Part shown: positions 6,834-9,496 of the stretch, piece after piece
How positions within the stretch are numbered: the first letter of the stretch is position 1
Layout of the letters: each line of letters begins with the position of its first letter
Assembly (NCBI GenBank): GCA_937967805.1
Contig: CALBTC010000464.1
Location: 1 to 9,496 of the forward strand
Direction: 5' to 3'
Source: an uncultured Anaerolineaceae bacterium
Lineage (GTDB): Bacteria; Chloroflexota; Anaerolineae; Promineifilales; Promineifilaceae
DNA length: 9,496 nucleotides
Position numbers and translations under genes: made by a program
The notes under the pieces: model-generated
Told to the model about the DNA's origin: nothing
Seen by the model: only the letters and a program-made list of their open reading frames with translations
The model's database searches: none

Positions 6834-7934
6834 CTACGTTGGCCAGTCTGATCTTTGATGATAAGGGGCGAACTCTGGCAGCGTCTTCAGCAATTCCCAA
6901 TTCTTGAATCCGGCGGCAATTGCCTCTTGCAGATATTCAAGCGCCACCGGTTCCTCCAGATGCGCCAGCGCCCGTGCCGCCAAAAAGTAAACGTAGGCCG
7001 GCGGCGATTCATCGACCTCGATGGCGATTTCCAGCATGTCGGCGGCCTCTTCGTACATGCGGGCTTCAAAGAAGTAAAAGCGACCCAGCTCGGCGTAATG
7101 CTGTGGTTCGTTATAGTGAAATTCGTAGAAGTTGTACGGCCGTTCCAGCACAAATCCGGCGTTTACGGCCGTCCCAATCGATCCTCGATTATCCGCGCCG
7201 CAGTGCCAGCCGATGTGCTTGAAGCCGACCTTTTGGCAATATTCGACGGTGGCGGCGGTAACGGCCGTTGCCAATCTGCGTCGGCGGTGAGACGGAACCG
7301 TTTCAATCCCAATTTCGCAGGCATCGCCCACCGTCACATCTGCCAGGCACCAGCACACAATTTCCTGGCCGTGCAGCGCCACAAAACCAAAGCCGTTCTG
7401 CAAAAAGTTTGTCTTGTCTTGCCAGCCGATGCGAATGGAATCGACGATGTTTTGCGGCAGCCGGTCGCCTTGTTCTACCAGCAGCTTGCCATCCAGGCGG
7501 GCAATGGTGTATCCGGCAGGTAACCGCTCGCGCCAATCCAGCCGCTGTGCCTTAAAAAGGTAATGATGGTTGCTGCCCCAAATGGGCGGCCAGCGCCAGT
7601 CGCCCAGGATGTCGGCCAGGGCCGGTTCCCAGTCGGGTGAATCCAGGCAAACGGCCAGCGTGGGATCAGCCGGGTTGACCCGGTCGCCGGCCAGCAGCGT
7701 TTCGGCCAACTCCAGGTTAAGTGCCTGGTTGAAGGCGGCATTGTCCGGATCGCCCACCAGGTAAGCACAGTCCAGCGAGACGGCAAAGCCGCTGCGGGGT
7801 CCATCCAGGGTGTCGATGTAGACGCGGCCGGGGGAAGTTTGGTGGAGAACGGCCGTAACATACACATTCCATTCCGCCATGCCCGCAAACAGCGGCACGG
7901 CCTGGCTAAACTGTTGTGGTTTTAAGCGGATCAT
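6834..7934 (-). CDS. GNAT-family acetyltransferase with C-terminal TPR-like tail
   Basis: This 366-aa protein has three parts. The N-terminal segment (about 1-135) resembles the front half of GNAT_acetyltran (PF12746)-type proteins. The GNAT core is at about 140-275, with acetyl-CoA binding motif A at IGIETVPSHRRRRLATA (208-224; the RRRRLATA replaces the usual QxxGxG/A loop). It is followed by HCGADNRGSIGTAVNAGF (244-261), the typical Asn-Xn-Ser helix of the fold. From about 279 to 350 there is a TPR-like helical tail (YAELGRFYFFEARMYEEA, then ALEYLQEAIAAGF). GNAT enzymes transfer acetyl from acetyl-CoA to an amine; the acceptor is unknown. The start is the ATG at 7934, with only a weak GGGTA-like ribosome binding site. 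The gene stands alone between the hairpin region (7935-8021) and a 77-nt gap before the SDR remnant. Confidence 0.88.
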   Translation of the reverse strand: MIRLKPQQFSQAVPLFAGMAEWNVYVTAVLHQTSPGRVYIDTLDGPRSGFAVSLDCAYLVGDPDNAAFNQALNLELAETLLAGDRVNPADPTLAVCLDSPDWEPALADILGDWRWPPIWGSNHHYLFKAQRLDWRERLPAGYTIARLDGKLLVEQGDRLPQNIVDSIRIGWQDKTNFLQNGFGFVALHGQEIVCWCLADVTVGDACEIGIETVPSHRRRRLATAVTAATVEYCQKVGFKHIGWHCGADNRGSIGTAVNAGFVLERPYNFYEFHYNEPQHYAELGRFYFFEARMYEEAADMLEIAIEVDESPPAYVYFLAARALAHLEEPVALEYLQEAIAAGFKNWELLKTLPEFAPYHQRSDWPT

Positions 7935-7955
7935 TAATTGTACCCGTACACAAAT

Positions 7956-8026
7956 AATGGGACGCTGATTGCCCTGATTTGCCTGATAAAAAAGATCAGG
8001 TAAATCAGGAAAATCTGCGTCCTATT
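7956..8026. repeat. Long imperfect inverted repeat, likely dispersed hairpin element
   Basis: Arms at 7956-7987 and 7995-8026 pair at 27 of 32 positions around a 7-nt A-rich loop. Each arm holds two direct copies of a CTGATTTgCCTGAT-like unit and ends in a GGACGC(a/t)GATT block next to AAT(A/G)GG. Elements with alternating short units ending in ATCTGCGTCCTATT are, to my recollection, common as intergenic repeats in environmental bacteria. The right arm reaches into the end of the hydrolase gene. On the minus-strand transcript it would fold strongly and could stop or stabilise the hydrolase mRNA, but the U-run is in the loop and not after the stem, so it is not a classic terminator. Confidence 0.8.
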
Positions 8027-8840
8027 CCCAGGGTAAATCGTCTAAAAAATCTAAGACGTGCCGGTTAAACAACGATGGTTTTTCCAAGTTAAGCATGTGG
8101 GCCACGCCAGGGATGACACCGTGTTGGGCGCTGGGAATTTGTTCAGCCAGCCACGCCGCTTGTTCCACCGTCTCCGGCAGATCGAGAGCACCCACCAGCA
8201 CCATCATGGGGGCCGTGATTTCGGTTAAACGGCCGTTCGCCGCCGGTTCCAATCGCAACTCCTCAACACCTTCCGGGATTGTCATCTGGAAAATCTCTCG
8301 CTGCATCTGGCTCACTTTTTGCCGCACATCAGCGTTTACCTCGTCCGGCCGGCGGAAGGGACCATCGACCCAGAGGCGCAGGTTGAGCTCTACGGCCGTA
8401 TCCAAATCGCCCTGTTCGACGGCCGTTTCCTCCTCCTCCCAAAACTGAAGTATGCGCTCCGATGGCTGCGTGCCGCCGACGCTGGGCGCGCCCAGCACCA
8501 GCGCCGCCATGCGCTGCGGATAGGCCAGGGAAAAATCGATGGCTACCTTGCCGCCAAAAGAAATGCCCAGGACAATGGCCCGCTCCACCTGCAAAAAATC
8601 GAGCAGCCCGGCCAGGTCGTCGTGGTGGCTGAACCGGCCGGCGGGCATGGCGGAGCGGCCAAAGCCGCGCAAATCGGTGCGGATGGTGCGGTAGGTTTGG
8701 GCCAAGATACCGAATTGATCGTCCCACATGCGCGAATCCGCCACGCCGGCGTGAAGCAAAATGAGCGGCTGGCCTGCACCAGCAACTTCGTAATAAATTT
8801 GCGCCCCGTTGACCGGGGCCAATCCGGTTTGTGTTTGCAT
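8022..8840 (-). CDS. Alpha/beta hydrolase (AB hydrolase-1 family)
   Basis: This 272-aa protein has the complete alpha/beta hydrolase pattern. The oxyanion/HG region is LILLHAGVADS (about 27-37). The DLRGFGRS segment (56-63) is typical of the family, and the nucleophile elbow is GISFGG with S94. The acid is D220 after strand 6 (LVGALD), and the catalytic histidine is H248 in GVAHMLNLEKP. The cap lies between about 125 and 200. Similar proteins are 3-oxoadipate enol-lactonase-like, haloperoxidase-like or esterase-like; the exact substrate is unknown. The ATG at 8840 has AAGGA 5 nt upstream; a TTG at 8858 would add six residues but lacks such support. The stop codon (TAG, 8024-8022) is contributed by the right arm of the hairpin repeat, so the last residues may have been altered by that element. 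The gene follows rsgA on the same strand after 78 nt. Confidence 0.94.
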   Translation of the reverse strand: MQTQTGLAPVNGAQIYYEVAGAGQPLILLHAGVADSRMWDDQFGILAQTYRTIRTDLRGFGRSAMPAGRFSHHDDLAGLLDFLQVERAIVLGISFGGKVAIDFSLAYPQRMAALVLGAPSVGGTQPSERILQFWEEEETAVEQGDLDTAVELNLRLWVDGPFRRPDEVNADVRQKVSQMQREIFQMTIPEGVEELRLEPAANGRLTEITAPMMVLVGALDLPETVEQAAWLAEQIPSAQHGVIPGVAHMLNLEKPSLFNRHVLDFLDDLPWE

Positions 8841-8866
8841 CGGGTTCCTTTTTGCCAAGAAGATGG

Positions 8867-8886
8867 ATTCCCGCCTGCGCGGGAAT
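8867..8886. repeat. dRS3-like 20-bp inverted repeat (ATTCCC-N8-GGGAAT)
   Basis: ATTCCCGC (8867-8874) and GCGGGAAT (8879-8886) are perfect 8-bp arms around CTGC. This matches ATTCCC-N8-GGGAAT, the dRS3 repeat pattern of Neisseria, a sequence also scattered widely in other bacteria and often mistranslated as a VIPAQAGIH-like peptide. It sits in the 78-nt gap between rsgA and the hydrolase gene. It may act as a weak terminator for rsgA or as a target site for mobile DNA. Confidence 0.8.
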
Positions 8887-8918
8887 GACAGGCGAATGGC
8901 TCAATTATTCAAGAAAGT

Positions 8919-9496
8919 TTACACAGAGTCAGATAAGATTTCGTATAAGTTGACATAATTATCATAGCGCCATTGGGCGATACGGCCGTCGGCCACCGCC
9001 TCTTTCACCACACAGCCTGGTTCGTGCGAATGGGTGCAGTCGCTAAAGCGGCAGTAGCCCACCACGTCGGCCAGTTCGGGATAAAACGTAATCAGGTCTT
9101 CCGGGTGCAGGCCCAACAGGCCCATATCCTTGATGCCCGGTGTATCGACGACGCTGCCGCCCATCGCTAGGGGCAGCATGACGGCCTGGGTGGTGGTGTG
9201 GCGTCCTTCGCGGCTTTTCAGGTTGCTTACCTCGCTGGTGCGCAGCTGCAAGCCGGGCTGCACGGCATTCAGCAGGGTTGATTTGCCTACGCCAGACAAA
9301 CCGGCCAGCACTGTGGTCTGCCCCTGCAAAAAGTCACGCACCGGCTTAATACCATTACTCTCGGTGGCGCTGGTGAGGAAAACGGGAATGTCGAGTTTGC
9401 GATAGGGCGCAGCGACTGCTTCAATCTCAGTCACATCTTTAGCCAGATCGATCTTGTTGAGGCAAACGGCCGTTTTCAACCCGTTCCGCTGCGCCC
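8919..9496 (-). CDS. rsgA: Ribosome small-subunit-dependent GTPase RsgA, C-terminal part
   Basis: This is a circularly permuted GTPase that assists 30S ribosome maturation. The reading frame stays open to the right edge of the window, so the N-terminal OB-fold domain and the start lie outside; the TTG at 9479 is internal, since family-like sequence (AQRNGLKT) continues upstream of it. Motifs appear in the permuted order diagnostic of RsgA/YjeQ: G4 NKIDL near the fragment start, then G1 GLSGVGKST, then the switch region GRHTTT and G3 DTPG. The C-terminal zinc site is C-x4-C-x-H-x5-C (CRFSDCTHSHEPGC). All visible functional residues are intact. The gene ends in TAA at 8921-8919, 78 nt before the hydrolase gene on the same strand. 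Confidence 0.97.
   Translation of the reverse strand, partial: AQRNGLKTAVCLNKIDLAKDVTEIEAVAAPYRKLDIPVFLTSATESNGIKPVRDFLQGQTTVLAGLSGVGKSTLLNAVQPGLQLRTSEVSNLKSREGRHTTTQAVMLPLAMGGSVVDTPGIKDMGLLGLHPEDLITFYPELADVVGYCRFSDCTHSHEPGCVVKEAVADGRIAQWRYDNYVNLYEILSDSV

Larger units (their letters stand above)
690..9473. repeat. Highly iterated palindrome ACGGCCGT, 23 copies
   Basis: Start positions of exact copies: 690, 737, 1317, 1443, 2029, 2659, 3539, 4058, 4556, 4623, 5623, 5989, 6376, 6428, 7136, 7165, 7261, 7849, 8229, 8392, 8419, 8982, 9466. Seven of them extend to AACGGCCGTT. All 23 lie inside genes: 13 are read as Thr-Ala-Val, 7 as Arg-Pro and 3 as Gly-Arg. At roughly 58% GC (my estimate) less than one copy would be expected. 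CGGCCG with other flanks occurs only about 14 times, so the outer A and T are part of the selected motif. Copies are spread over every gene except the first membrane protein and the SDR remnant. Confidence 0.93.

Overview
The window looks like ordinary chromosomal bacterial DNA. It is gene-dense, moderately GC-rich by eye, and codes on both strands with short gaps. No rRNA, tRNA, CRISPR array, transposase or phage gene was seen. The gene content (OmpR-type two-component system, APH-fold kinases, a DinB protein, a GNAT enzyme with a C-terminal TPR tail, RsgA) would fit a Chloroflexota/Anaerolineae-like bacterium. That assignment is an inference from style, not from a marker gene.

Positions 1-2916 are on the + strand. 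A small protein with two membrane segments and a Pro-rich repeat (15-515) is followed by a 16-bp inverted repeat. Next come an OmpR/PhoB-type response regulator (603-1301) and an overlapping membrane sensor histidine kinase (1294-2916). The kinase has an unusually long Arg-rich cytoplasmic N-terminus.

Positions 2923-9496 are all on the - strand, so the kinase and the next gene converge with only 6 nt between their stop codons. In transcription order (right to left) the genes are: the 3' part of rsgA (cut by the window edge), an alpha/beta hydrolase, a GNAT-TPR acetyltransferase, a truncated SDR remnant, an APH-fold kinase, a DinB protein, a second APH-fold kinase, and a TIGR01777-type SDR epimerase. 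APH-DinB-APH are joined by 4-nt and 29-nt overlaps and almost certainly form one transcription unit.

The most striking signal is not a gene. The 8-bp palindrome ACGGCCGT occurs 23 times, always inside coding sequence, on genes of both strands and in all three codon phases (encoding Thr-Ala-Val, Arg-Pro or Gly-Arg). This resembles a highly iterated palindrome such as cyanobacterial HIP1, with a different core. Two intergenic inverted repeats also look like dispersed families: a long imperfect hairpin at 7956-8026 that supplies the stop codon of the hydrolase, and a dRS3-like 20-mer at 8867-8886. I see no clear new defence or biosynthetic system. The closest to an undescribed module is the APH-DinB-APH operon.
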